DNA from: Micromonospora foliorum
GTDB lineage: Bacteria > Actinomycetota > Actinomycetes > Mycobacteriales > Micromonosporaceae
NCBI RefSeq assembly: GCF_022229015.1
Contig: NZ_JAKKFF010000467.1
Coordinates: 1 to 59,307, forward strand
Reading direction: 5' to 3'
DNA length: 59,307 bases
A program made the position numbers and the translations under genes. Below are positions 44,517 to 52,920 of the stretch, piece by piece. The notes beneath the pieces are model-generated. The model saw only the letters and a list, made by a program, of their open reading frames with translations, did not search any database and had not been told where the DNA came from. How positions within the stretch are numbered: position 1 is the stretch's first letter; each line of letters begins with the position of its first letter.

Positions 44517-46109
44517 GTGACCACCAGCGCCACAGCCTCGACTCCACCGGGAGCGACCCCACCCGGACCTAACCCGCCCGGACCGGCAGCGCCCGGGCCG
44601 GCCGGCGCCGCCCGCTCATCCTTGCGCGGCTCCCGCCCGGTGACCCTGATCGCCATGTGTCTGGGCGCGATGATCACGTTCCTGCAGATCACCGCGACGG
44701 TCTCCGCGCTGACCACGATCCAGCGGGACCTGCGGGTCGACCCGACCACCCTGGTCTGGATCCCCAGTGCCTACACCCTGATGGTGGCGAGCGTCGTGCT
44801 GTCCGCGGCCACCCTGGGCAGCCGCTACGGGCGTAGGCGCATGTTCGGCGCCGGGGTCGTCGCGATGATCGTCGGCGCAGGCGTCGTGGCCGGCGCTCCG
44901 ACCGTCGCCTGGGTGATCGTCGGGCAGTTGGTGGCCGGTCTAGGTGGGGCCCTGATCCTGCCGAACAGCCTGGCGATCCTCGGCGCGACCTTCACCGACC
45001 CGCACCGAAGGACCGAGGTCATCACCGCCTGGTCGGCGGCGTCCGGCATCGGGCTCGCGATCGGCCCGCTCATCGCGGGCACCCTGCTGCGGCACTACCA
45101 GTGGCACAGCGTCTACCTGTCGACGATCGCGCTGGGCCTGGTCACCCTCGTCGTCGCCGTCGTCGGGGTAGCCGAGTCCCGGCCGAACGCCGCCCGACTC
45201 GACGTGCCCGGACTGCTGCTGGGCACCGTCGCCATCGCGGCCGCCGTCTACGCGCTGATCCAGGGCGGCAAGGTCGGCTACACCAGCCCGGTGGTGTCGG
45301 CGGCCTGGGTCGTCGCGGCCGTCGCGCTGGTCGCGTTCGTCCTGGTCGAGCTGCGGACCAGCGCGCCGATGCTCGACGTACGGCTGTTCCGGTCCGCGTC
45401 GTTCAGCGCCGTCATGGTCGTCGGCGCGGTGTCGCTGTTCGGTTTCACCGGAGTGGCGATCCTGCTGGTCCTCTTCCACGAACGTGCGCAGGCGCTCAGC
45501 CCGCTGGACACCGGCTGGCGCATGCTGGTGCTCTTCGGCGCCTACGTGCTGGTCGCCTTCGGTGCCGGGCGCGCGATCCGTCGTACCGGATTCAAAGCGC
45601 CGTTGACCCTCGGCCTGGTCCTCGGTGCGGTCGCGAGCTTCGCGCTGGCGAACCAGGGGCCGACCACGTCGTTCGGTGACCGCTGGGCGCTGTTCGTGTT
45701 GTTCGGCGCGGCCAGCGGTCTGGTGGTGGCCCCGGCGACGGCGGCGGCGTTGGCCAGCGTCGCGCCCGCCCAGGCCGGCATGGCCTCCGGTGCGGTCAAC
45801 GCCGCACGCCAGGTCGGCTCGGTGCTCGGCTCGTCCCTGCTCGGCACGCTCCTCACCACCACGATGGTGGCCGACCTGCCGGACCGGCTCGCCGCGCACC
45901 AGGTCGGCGAACCCACCCGTACCGCCGTGCAGGCGGCGGTGGCCTCCGGCGCCAACGGCGACCAACCGCTGCCGGACCCGGTCCGGGCGGCGATCGCCGA
46001 GGCGCTGACCTCCGGTGTGCAGGCCGGGTTGCGGATCAACGGTGTCGTCTTCCTCGTCACTGCGGTGCTCGCGCTCACCCTCATCCGCAACCGGCCGCAC
46101 CACCAGTAG
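44517..46109 (+). CDS. MFS drug-efflux transporter (DHA2-like)
   Basis: 530 aa, GTG start. A proline-rich N-terminal tail (PPGATPPGPNPPGPAAPGPA) precedes about 14 transmembrane helices, as in the 14-TMS DHA2 family. The segments ATVSALTTIQRDLRVDPTTL, LGSRYGRRRMFGAG (motif A), QLVAGLGGALILPNSLAIL and GIGLAIGPLIAGTL (motif C of antiporters) are present. It exports drugs or natural products with proton exchange. Divergent from, and probably repressed by, the HxlR protein. The substrate is unknown. Confidence 0.93.
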   Translation: MTTSATASTPPGATPPGPNPPGPAAPGPAGAARSSLRGSRPVTLIAMCLGAMITFLQITATVSALTTIQRDLRVDPTTLVWIPSAYTLMVASVVLSAATLGSRYGRRRMFGAGVVAMIVGAGVVAGAPTVAWVIVGQLVAGLGGALILPNSLAILGATFTDPHRRTEVITAWSAASGIGLAIGPLIAGTLLRHYQWHSVYLSTIALGLVTLVVAVVGVAESRPNAARLDVPGLLLGTVAIAAAVYALIQGGKVGYTSPVVSAAWVVAAVALVAFVLVELRTSAPMLDVRLFRSASFSAVMVVGAVSLFGFTGVAILLVLFHERAQALSPLDTGWRMLVLFGAYVLVAFGAGRAIRRTGFKAPLTLGLVLGAVASFALANQGPTTSFGDRWALFVLFGAASGLVVAPATAAALASVAPAQAGMASGAVNAARQVGSVLGSSLLGTLLTTTMVADLPDRLAAHQVGEPTRTAVQAAVASGANGDQPLPDPVRAAIAEALTSGVQAGLRINGVVFLVTAVLALTLIRNRPHHQ

Positions 46110-46146
46110 GAATACAGGTTGGTCGAGCGGCGGGCTTGACGGTGCT

Positions 46147-46172
46147 TGTTTGTGAGTGCACACTTACAAACA
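46147..46172. promoter_or_regulatory. TetR operator, copy 1, overlapping the tetR start
   Basis: A 26-bp near-palindrome with half-sites TGTTTGTGAGTGC and ACACTTACAAACA (11 of 13 positions symmetric). Its last base is the A of the tetR ATG. A TTGACG (46136-46141) at 17-nt spacing from CACACT would place the transcription start at or next to the ATG, making this a leaderless, autorepressed gene. A second copy with 23 of 26 bases identical lies upstream of the next gene. Confidence 0.8.
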
Positions 46173-46714
46173 TGCGATCCACCGCCGAGGCCCGCCGGGT
46201 CACCGTCCTGAACACCGCCGTGTCGGTGTTCGCGCGCGCCGGCTTCCACGCCACCCCGGTCACCGCCGTGGCCGCCGCCGCCGGCATCTCCGAGGCGTAC
46301 GTCTTCCGGCTCTTCTCCGGGAAGCTCGGCCTGTTCGTGGCGGCGGCCGGAGCGTGTTTCGACCGGATCGCCGCGGCGATCGAGGCGGGTGCGGAGCGCG
46401 CCGGGGGCGACAGCCCGGAGGAGATCCTCGACGCCATGGGCGGTGCCTACGCGGAGCTGATCGCCGATCGTGATCTTCTGCTCTTCCAAGTGCAGGCGCA
46501 GGCCGTCACGGATATCCCGGAGATCGCCGAGGCGGTGCGCGCCGGCTACCGGCGGGTGGCGACCTTCGTGCAGAGTCGGGCCGGTGCCAGCGACGCACAG
46601 GTGCAGCAGTTCTTCGCGTACGGCCAGCTCTGTCACCTGATCGTGACCGCCGGCCTGGAGCAGGTCCCGGAGCCCTGGGCTCGCGCCCTGACCGCCGGCA
46701 TTCGCCACCCCTGA
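46172..46714 (+). CDS. TetR-family regulator, autoregulated
   Basis: 180 aa from ATG 46172. The frame is open upstream but those codons are the operator. HTH (about 8-55): VLNTAVSVFARAGFHATPVT, AVAAAAGISEAYVFRLFSGK. The ligand domain ends LCHLIVTAGLEQVPEPW. No ribosome site precedes the start, consistent with a leaderless mRNA. It controls itself and the downstream oxidoreductase through two near-identical operators. Genes of this pairing often respond to quinones or electrophiles, but the ligand here is not known. Confidence 0.9.
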   Translation: MRSTAEARRVTVLNTAVSVFARAGFHATPVTAVAAAAGISEAYVFRLFSGKLGLFVAAAGACFDRIAAAIEAGAERAGGDSPEEILDAMGGAYAELIADRDLLLFQVQAQAVTDIPEIAEAVRAGYRRVATFVQSRAGASDAQVQQFFAYGQLCHLIVTAGLEQVPEPWARALTAGIRHP

Positions 46715-46728
46715 CCGACCCCGTTGCC

Positions 46729-46751
46729 GGGCCGCTTCGGCGGCCCACTTT
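46729..46751 (+). terminator. Intrinsic terminator after tetR
   Basis: Perfect 7-bp stem GGGCCGC / GCGGCCC closed by a TTCG tetraloop and followed by ACTTTTCG. This is the only terminator in the window with a T-run. It means that tetR and the following gene have separate promoters, each with its own operator copy. Confidence 0.8.
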
Positions 46752-46763
46752 TCGAGCCCAATA

Positions 46764-46789
46764 AGTGTGTGAGTGCCCACTTACAAACA
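46764..46789. promoter_or_regulatory. TetR operator, copy 2, upstream of the quinone oxidoreductase
   Basis: Same 26-bp layout as copy 1, 13 nt before the start codon. The right half-site CCACTTACAAACA differs from copy 1 at one base, and GAGTG in the left half is retained. It overlaps the expected core promoter or leader, so binding should block transcription. Confidence 0.78.
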
Positions 46790-46802
46790 AGGGAGAACCC
46801 CG

Positions 46803-47834
46803 ATGACCACCGACACGACGATCACCGAAGTGGTGCTGCCCGGAATCGTGGAGCCCGACGGCCTCCTGCTGCACCGGCGCGCGATGCCCGTCCCCGCCCG
46901 GGGGCAGGCGCTCATCCAGGTCGAGGCCACCGGCATCTCGTTCGCCGAGCAGCAGATGCGCCACGCTCTCTACCCCGGCCAGCCGAAGTTTCCGTTCGTG
47001 CCCGGCTACGACCTCGTCGGCACCGTCCGGGCGGTCGGTCCCGGCGGCGACGACACGCTGGTCGGCACCCGGGTGGCGGCGGTCACCAAGACCGGTGCCT
47101 GGGCCACGTACGCGCTTGTCGACATCGACGCCCTGACCGCCGTACCCCTGGGTCTGGACCCCGTCGCGGCCGAGACCGTCGTGGTCAACGGGGTGACCGC
47201 CTGGCAGATGCTGCGAGACGCCGACCTGACGGCGGGGCAGACCATCCTCGTGCACGGCGCGAACGGCGGCGTGGGGAGCGTGCTCGTCCAACTCGGCCGG
47301 CACCTCGGCCTGCGGGTCATCGGCACCGCCGCCGCACGGCACCACGCCGGGCTGCGCGAACTCGGCGTCGAACCGCTCGACTACCGCGAACCGGAGATGG
47401 CCGCGCGGGTCCGCGAGCTGTCGCCGGGTGGCGTCGACGCCGTCTTCGACCCGGTCGCCGGCCCGGGCGTACGCACCTCGTACGCCCTGCTCGCCCCCGG
47501 TGGCAAGCTGGTCGTCTACGGCAACGCCGCCGCCGTGGGCACCGGACAGTCGGTCGTGTGGGTCTTCGTGAAGCTGCTGACCCGCCTCTATACCTGGAAC
47601 GCGCTGCCCAACGGCCACCGGGCCGGTTTCTACAACTTCTGGGCCGGTCAGCTCACCCGCCGTGCCGCGTTCCGTCGTCGCCTGCGCACCGACCTCGGCA
47701 TCGTGCTCGACCTGCTGCTGCAGGGCGTGATCGTGCCGCAGATCGCCGCCCGCTATCCCCTCAGCGAGGTCTCCGCGGCACTGGTGTTCGCCGAGAACCG
47801 CAGTCGGGCCGGCAAGGTGGTGCTGGAGCCCTGA
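46803..47834 (+). CDS. Zinc-type alcohol dehydrogenase-like / quinone oxidoreductase (MDR family)
   Basis: 343 aa from ATG 46803, GGGAG 8 nt upstream. Medium-chain dehydrogenase fold: catalytic domain with VEATGISFAEQQMRHALYPG and PFVPGYDLVGTVRAVGPGG, and the Rossmann motif ILVHGANGGVGSVLVQLGRH typical of NADPH quinone reductases without catalytic zinc. It likely reduces a quinone or enone. Carries TetR operator copy 2 in its promoter. Ends 7 nt from the convergent ltrA. Confidence 0.9.
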   Translation: MTTDTTITEVVLPGIVEPDGLLLHRRAMPVPARGQALIQVEATGISFAEQQMRHALYPGQPKFPFVPGYDLVGTVRAVGPGGDDTLVGTRVAAVTKTGAWATYALVDIDALTAVPLGLDPVAAETVVVNGVTAWQMLRDADLTAGQTILVHGANGGVGSVLVQLGRHLGLRVIGTAAARHHAGLRELGVEPLDYREPEMAARVRELSPGGVDAVFDPVAGPGVRTSYALLAPGGKLVVYGNAAAVGTGQSVVWVFVKLLTRLYTWNALPNGHRAGFYNFWAGQLTRRAAFRRRLRTDLGIVLDLLLQGVIVPQIAARYPLSEVSAALVFAENRSRAGKVVLEP

Positions 47835-47841
47835 TCAGCGA

Positions 47842-49023
47842 CTACGTCGAGGGCATTGGTGGTTCGGGCGGCTTTCCGCGGGCCCGGATGCTGTCGGTGA
47901 CGGCAACTCCGGCGAGCACCAGGGCCGCGGCGAGGCCCGCCACCAGTGCCGGGGTCAGCACCAGGACGGGTCCCGCGACCGCCAACGCGAGCAGCGCGAG
48001 CAGTCGAGACGGCGACACGCGGCTGAACACCTCGTACTCGAACCGGGCGCGTCCGAGCAGGAACAGTGCGAGCCCGCCGAGGAGGACGCCGGCCAACCAC
48101 GGCGACGTCTCCTCGGCGGGCTCGCTGATGATGGCCTCGAAGCTGGCGGAGGCGGCCACGACGCCGGCCACCATGAGGAGGTGGGTGTTGGGCGCGGACC
48201 GTACGAACCCGCCCGGATCCCGGGAAGCCTCGATGGCGGCTTTCAGCAGGGCCCCGGCGCGGTGGACGTAGATCTGCCACAGCAGCACGGTCGTGGCGAA
48301 CCCGATCAGGAGTGCCGCCGTCCGCTCGATGGTCAGGTCGTGGGCGGCGTAGGTCAGGGTGATGACGAGGATGAGATCGCCGAGAGTGAGCGTGAAGATC
48401 TGCTGGTAGCGCTCCGCCAGGTGGTCGGCCGCCACCGCGTAGTGGCGTGTGGGTAGACGACCGATCCGCGGTGCGGGGTAACGAAGCCAGGCGGCCGCGT
48501 AGTCGACAGCGAGCGCGGCGGTCCACAGCAGGCCCCGGGCCGGACCGCTGACGAAGGCACCGGCGAGCCACGGTACGGCGGACACGGCGAACCAGAACAT
48601 CAACCGACCGGAGCGTTGCTGCTCCATCCGACCGCCCAGCGCGGCCACGAGAAAGGTGCCACGTCCCACCTGGATCGCCACGTACGCGCCCGCGAAGACC
48701 AGCCCGTGCCCGGCGAAGGCTTCGGGCAGCGCCCCCGCCATCAGGATCGTCCCGAACATGACCCAGAGCGTCACGGCGAAGATCGGTGGGTGGCCGAGGT
48801 GTTGGAGCTCGGTGGCCAGGGCGCTTGCTGCCCAGACCCACCAGATGGCCATCAACAGCACCACGGTCTCGAAGAGCCCGACCCAGTCGAGACGCTGTGC
48901 CAGGGTTCGCGACGTCAGGGCGAGCGCGGCGACGAACACCAGATCGAGGAAGAGTTCCAGCAGGGTCGCCCGCTGGGGCCCCTCATCCTCGCGGGTCAGC
49001 CCTACCGCTTGGTCGGTCGTCAT
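47842..49023 (-). CDS. ltrA: Low-temperature-requirement A (LtrA) family membrane protein
   Basis: 393 aa from ATG 49023; the frame is open far upstream but that part is unlike the family. It starts with the family motif ATLLELFLDLVFVAALALTS (the ELFxDLxFV signature), followed by about ten to twelve hydrophobic helices and a second conserved block TLTLGDLILVITL. LtrA proteins were linked to cold growth in Listeria; their biochemical role is unknown. No operon partner; it converges on the oxidoreductase gene. Confidence 0.9.
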   Translation of the reverse strand: MTTDQAVGLTREDEGPQRATLLELFLDLVFVAALALTSRTLAQRLDWVGLFETVVLLMAIWWVWAASALATELQHLGHPPIFAVTLWVMFGTILMAGALPEAFAGHGLVFAGAYVAIQVGRGTFLVAALGGRMEQQRSGRLMFWFAVSAVPWLAGAFVSGPARGLLWTAALAVDYAAAWLRYPAPRIGRLPTRHYAVAADHLAERYQQIFTLTLGDLILVITLTYAAHDLTIERTAALLIGFATTVLLWQIYVHRAGALLKAAIEASRDPGGFVRSAPNTHLLMVAGVVAASASFEAIISEPAEETSPWLAGVLLGGLALFLLGRARFEYEVFSRVSPSRLLALLALAVAGPVLVLTPALVAGLAAALVLAGVAVTDSIRARGKPPEPPMPST

Positions 49024-49443
49024 CAGGTGCCCGCCTACGTGCTCCGGACCTTCGATCCTAGTGAGATCCAGGCGACAACTCGGGCAAAGCCGGTGCACCG
49101 GACTCGTCGAGGTGCCGGATCCAGGCGGCTGCGCGGCCCCTTCCGACCGGCCCGGCTGCCCGTGCGTGTGCAGCCGCACGTCACGAGGGCGTACGGTGAA
49201 CATGTCGCCCGGGACCCCGGTGGCCGCCAGACGCCGTCGCCATCAGCCCATCAGGGGCGTTACCGAACGTCATCCCCGTCGCCGCGACTCGCTGGTCGTG
49301 CTGGCCGATCGCCGACCACGTCCCGGCCGTCGGGTTCGCCCGTCATCACGGTCGGAACGGTTGGTGGTCCGGATCCAACCGCGCGTGCGCACCGCTGTCC
49401 GTGCGAATGATCGTTTTGAACACCTTAACCAGGGGAGTACCAG
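49024..49443. other. 420-nt intergenic region upstream of the glycosyltransferase cluster
   Basis: No coding frame was found in this stretch between two divergent genes. A 7-bp stem (CGGTTGG 49358-49364 / CCAACCG 49375-49381) lies 60 nt before the 57-aa gene. The AT-richer segment at about 49405-49435 may hold the cluster promoter. Confidence 0.35.
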
Positions 49444-49617
49444 ATGAGGATCGCCAGGGACCGGATCGTCACCGCACTTCGCGACCGGGGCCAGCAGGCC
49501 CGGGCCGACTGGGTCGAGCGCGAGCTGCCGGAGCGCGTGGACCCGGCCAAGCACTCCGGGCTGCTCGCCACTCTGAACCTCAACCCAGCTGATCTCGTCG
49601 ACGCGTCCTCCCCTTGA
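49444..49617 (+). CDS. 57-aa protein at the head of the glycosyltransferase cluster
   Basis: Start ATG 49444 has GGGGAG at 6 nt. Its stop overlaps the TTG start of the glycosyltransferase gene (TTGA). Sequence begins MRIARDRIVTALRDRGQQAR and continues with ADWVERELPERVDP, then a GLLATLNLNPADL end: amphipathic helices, acidic, no membrane segment. The family is not recognised. The tight overlap and good ribosome site make it a real gene; it could act as a small partner or translational coupler of the next protein. Confidence 0.7.
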   Translation: MRIARDRIVTALRDRGQQARADWVERELPERVDPAKHSGLLATLNLNPADLVDASSP

Positions 49618-50618
49618 GGATTGCGCTGCTCGGACCGGTCGCCTGGCGTACGCCCCCACACCACTACGGCCCGTGGGAGCAGGTGACCGGCCTGCTCGCC
49701 GAGGGGCTGGTCAGCCGCGGGGTCGATGTGACGCTCTTCGCGACACTCGACTCCGTCACATCCGCCCAACTCGACGGAGTCTGCCCACGGGGGTACGCGG
49801 ACGACCCCGACCTGGACGGTCGGGTGTGGGAGGCGATGCACGTCTCCCACGCGATGGCCCGCTCGGCGCAGTTCGACCTGGTGCACAGTCACCTGGACTG
49901 GCTGCCCCTGGCGTTCGCGGAACACTGCCGCGCGCCGCTGCTGACCACAGTGCACGGCTTTTCCGGCGCGGGGATCCTGCCCGCCTATGGCCGAGCCCGC
50001 TCGTCGTACGTGTCGATCTCCGACGCCGACCGGGCGTCGGAGCTCGACTACGTGGCCACGGTGTACCACGGCGTCGACGTCGGCGGACTGCCGTTCACCG
50101 GCGAGGCCGGTCCGGGGCTGGCCGCCTTCGGCCGCATCCACCCGGACAAGGGCACCCACACCGCGATCGAGATCGCCCGCCGCGCCGGCCGACCCCTGAC
50201 CATCTGCGGGATCGTGCAGGACGAGCGGTACTTCGCCGAACAGGTTGCCCCGCACATCGACGGCGATCAGGTCGTTTTCCTCGGGTCGGTGGGTCCGCGA
50301 CGGCGTGCCGAGGTGCTGGGTGACAGCGCCGCACTGCTGCACCCGATCGCCTTCGACGAGCCGTTCGGGCTGTCGGTCGTGGAATCGATGGTCTGTGGCA
50401 CTCCGGTCGTCGCCTACAAGCGGGGGTCCATGCCCGAGGTCGTCGACGAAGGGGTGACGGGTCTCCTCGTCTCCACCGTCGACCAGGCCGTCGAAGCGAT
50501 CACCCGGGTCGCCGGCCTCGATCGGGTGGAGTGTCGGGCGCGGGCTCTGGAGCGCTTCAGCGCGGACCGGATGGTCACCGACTATCTCGCCGTCTACGAC
50601 AAGCTCCTCCGCAACTGA
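49614..50618 (+). CDS. Glycosyltransferase family 4 protein
   Basis: 334 aa, TTG start coupled to the previous stop. GT-B fold: N-terminal MRIALLGPVAWRTPPHHYGP and GPWEQVTGLLAEGLVSRGVD bind acceptor. The C-terminal part has GRIHPDKGTHTAIEIARRAG and the donor-site EX7E motif FDEPFGLSVVESM, then GTPVVAYKRGSMPEVVDEGV. GT4 enzymes are retaining and use a nucleotide sugar, often GDP-mannose or UDP-sugars. Cluster partners suggest mannose. No signal or membrane helix, so it works in the cytoplasm. Confidence 0.92.
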   Translation: MRIALLGPVAWRTPPHHYGPWEQVTGLLAEGLVSRGVDVTLFATLDSVTSAQLDGVCPRGYADDPDLDGRVWEAMHVSHAMARSAQFDLVHSHLDWLPLAFAEHCRAPLLTTVHGFSGAGILPAYGRARSSYVSISDADRASELDYVATVYHGVDVGGLPFTGEAGPGLAAFGRIHPDKGTHTAIEIARRAGRPLTICGIVQDERYFAEQVAPHIDGDQVVFLGSVGPRRRAEVLGDSAALLHPIAFDEPFGLSVVESMVCGTPVVAYKRGSMPEVVDEGVTGLLVSTVDQAVEAITRVAGLDRVECRARALERFSADRMVTDYLAVYDKLLRN

Positions 50619-50641
50619 CTGAACCGCACCGCTCTCCGTTC

Positions 50642-50666
50642 CGCCGGTCACACACGCTGACCGGCG
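50642..50666 (+). terminator. Hairpin between the two glycosyltransferase genes
   Basis: A perfect 9-bp stem (CGCCGGTCA / TGACCGGCG) with a 7-nt loop lies 23 nt after the first glycosyltransferase stop, in the only sizeable gap (116 nt) of the cluster. It may end or attenuate the upstream transcript. Confidence 0.5.
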
Positions 50667-50734
50667 TGCGCCGTTCCCGCGTGAGGCCCACCCCGTACTC
50701 CTGCGGTGGCCGACAACCGGAAGGCCCGACGTTC

Positions 50735-51871
50735 ATGCTCAGCTACGGATTCCTCAGCACCCACCCACCGACCCGGTGCGGACTGGCCACCTTCAACGCG
50801 GCCCTCGCCGCCCAGTTGACCGCCGACGGCACCCGCGGTGGCATCGTCCGGGTCACCGATCACGGCGACGACCAGCGGCCCGTTCCCGGGGTGGTGCACA
50901 CCTGGTCGGCGCGGAACCCGGCCGGTTGGCGGGAGGCGGCGGCCGCTCTGAACGCGTACGACGTGGCGATCGTCCAGCACGAGTACGGCATCTACCCCGG
51001 CACCGACGGCGAGGAGGTCCTGCCGTTGCTGCGGCGGCTCAGCGTGCCGAGCATCGTGGTCCTGCACACCGTGCTCAGCCAGCCCTCGGCCCGGCAGAAA
51101 TCCCTGTTGGAGCAGATCGTGGCGACCGCCGGTGCAGTCGTCACGATGACCGACACCGCCCGGGACCGGCTGCTCGTCGGGTACGCCGTGCCAGCGGGCA
51201 AGGTGACGGTGATCCCGCACGGCGCGGCCGAACTCGCCGGTGTACCCGTCGACCGGCGTACCCGCCCGCACCTGCTGACCTGGGGGCTGCTCGGGCCGGG
51301 CAAGGGCATCGAGTGGTCGTTGCGGGCCCTCGCCCGGTTGCAGGATCTGGAACCGACTCCGACCTACACGGTGGCGGGGCGGACCCACCCGAAGGTGATC
51401 GAGCACCACGGTGAGGCGTACCGGGCCGGGCTGCACCAGCTCGGTGCCCAGTTGGGCGTCGCGCACGCTGTCGACTACCAGGACGTCTACCACGACCAGG
51501 AGGCACTGGGTCGGTTGATCCGTTCCGCCGACGTGGTCGTCCTGCCCTACGACTCCCGCGAACAGGTCACCTCCGGCGTACTCATCGAAGCGGTTGCCGC
51601 CGGGGTGCCCGTCGTGGCGACGGCGTTCCCGCACGCCGTCGAGCTGCTGACCGGTGGGCCTGGTCTGGTCGTACCCCACCAGAACCCGGCGGCGCTGGCC
51701 AAGGCGATCCGGCGGGTCCTGATCGAACCGGGCCTGACCGCCCGGTTGGCCGGGCGGGTTCGTCCACTGGCCGCGCACCTGCGTTGGCCTGCGGTGGCGG
51801 CCCGCTACGACGCCCTCGCCGAACAGCTCGTCGACGCCCGCTCGCCGGCCGCCAGCGCCGTGCCGGCGTGA
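50735..51871 (+). CDS. Second glycosyltransferase (GT4-like)
   Basis: 378 aa from ATG 50735 (GGAAGG upstream). N-terminus GFLSTHPPTRCGLATFNAAL and VQHEYGIYPGTDGEEVLPLL, then HTVLSQPSARQKSLLEQI. The C-terminal GT-B half has TWGLLGPGKGIEWSLRALAR, VVLPYDSREQVTSGVLIEA and GVPVVATAFPHAVELL. This group of glycosyltransferases occurs beside GH130 genes in other bacteria, as recalled. Donor and acceptor are unknown. The stop overlaps the next GTG start (GTGA). Confidence 0.9.
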   Translation: MLSYGFLSTHPPTRCGLATFNAALAAQLTADGTRGGIVRVTDHGDDQRPVPGVVHTWSARNPAGWREAAAALNAYDVAIVQHEYGIYPGTDGEEVLPLLRRLSVPSIVVLHTVLSQPSARQKSLLEQIVATAGAVVTMTDTARDRLLVGYAVPAGKVTVIPHGAAELAGVPVDRRTRPHLLTWGLLGPGKGIEWSLRALARLQDLEPTPTYTVAGRTHPKVIEHHGEAYRAGLHQLGAQLGVAHAVDYQDVYHDQEALGRLIRSADVVVLPYDSREQVTSGVLIEAVAAGVPVVATAFPHAVELLTGGPGLVVPHQNPAALAKAIRRVLIEPGLTARLAGRVRPLAAHLRWPAVAARYDALAEQLVDARSPAASAVPA

Positions 51872-52920
51872 CGGCGACCACCGGACGCCCCCGGATGTCG
51901 ACGGGTGGGCGCTGGGCGACGGCACCCGCGCCGAGCTTCGCGCACCTGGCTCGGCTGAGCGACGACACCGGTCTGTTCGAGCACGCACGGCACGCCATCG
52001 TCCGGCGTGAGCACGGCTACTGCACCGACGACGTGGCCCGTGGCCTGGTGGTCGTCAGCCGCGAGCCGGAGCCGAGCGAGGAACTGCTCCGGCTGGCGGA
52101 GCGATACCTGGCGTTCCTCACCCACGCGCAGGACGCCGGCGGCGCGTTCCGCAACCGGCTCGGGCACGATCGCCGCTGGGTCGACGAACCAGGGCTCGGC
52201 GACTGGTGGGGTCGGGCCCTGTGGGGCCTGGGCACGGCCGCCGCCCGCAGCCCCGCCCCATGGGTACGCGAGGAGGCGCTGGTCGCCTTCAGCCGGGGTG
52301 CCGGCCGGCGGGCCAAGGCCCCGCACACGATGACCTTCGCCGCACTGGGTGCGGTCGAGGTGCTCCGTCGTCACCCGGGCCATGTCGCCGCCGCGTCCCT
52401 GCTGGCGGACGCGGCCAGCACGATCGGCCCCCCGGGCTCCGATCCCGGGTGGCCGTGGCCACGGCAGGAGTTGACGTACGCCAATGCCGCCCTCGCCGAG
52501 GTGGTCATCGCCGCGAGTCAGCTTCGCGAGGGTGGTCCACCTCTCGACGACGGCCTGCGCATGTTGACCTGGCTGCGCGATGTCCAGCTCCGTGACGGGC
52601 GGTTGTCGGTCGTACCCGCCGGGGGTTGGCGGCGCGGCGCCGTCCGGCCGCGGCACGACCAGCAGCCGATCGAGGTTGCCGCCTTCGCCGATGCCTGCGC
52701 CACGGCGGCCGCGGTGACCGGGGACCCGGAGTGGGACAACGAGGTGCGGCAGGCGGTCGGGTGGTTCCTCGGCGACAACGACCTCGGCACGCCCATGTGG
52801 GATCCGGCGACCGGCGGTGGCTACGACGGGCTGACCGCGCACGGGCCCAACCTCAACCAGGGAGCCGAGTCCACCCTCGCGCTCATCTCCACCCTCCAGC
52901 ACGCCCGGCGGTGGTCGTGA
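51868..52920 (+). CDS. Alpha/alpha-barrel-like protein of glycosyltransferase-GH130 clusters
   Basis: 350 aa from GTG 51868, overlapping the upstream stop. ATG 51895 is an alternative. Repeated helical pairs with aromatic motifs: GYCTDDVARGLVVV, DAGGAFRNRLGHDRRWVDEP, DWWGRALWGLGTAAAR, PWPRQELTYANAALAEVVI, NLNQGAESTLALISTLQHA. The pattern resembles six-hairpin glycosidases or epimerases, but no family is certain. It is fused to or adjacent to glycosyltransferases in similar clusters. Possibly a glycoside hydrolase or phosphorylase partner acting on the polymer they make. It overlaps the GH130 start by GTGA. Confidence 0.7.
   Translation: MTATTGRPRMSTGGRWATAPAPSFAHLARLSDDTGLFEHARHAIVRREHGYCTDDVARGLVVVSREPEPSEELLRLAERYLAFLTHAQDAGGAFRNRLGHDRRWVDEPGLGDWWGRALWGLGTAAARSPAPWVREEALVAFSRGAGRRAKAPHTMTFAALGAVEVLRRHPGHVAAASLLADAASTIGPPGSDPGWPWPRQELTYANAALAEVVIAASQLREGGPPLDDGLRMLTWLRDVQLRDGRLSVVPAGGWRRGAVRPRHDQQPIEVAAFADACATAAAVTGDPEWDNEVRQAVGWFLGDNDLGTPMWDPATGGGYDGLTAHGPNLNQGAESTLALISTLQHARRWS

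Noticed and set aside
49024..49203. 60-residue N-terminal extension of LtrA
   Set aside because: Sequence before ATG 49023 is unlike the family, which begins directly with the ELFLDLVFV block.
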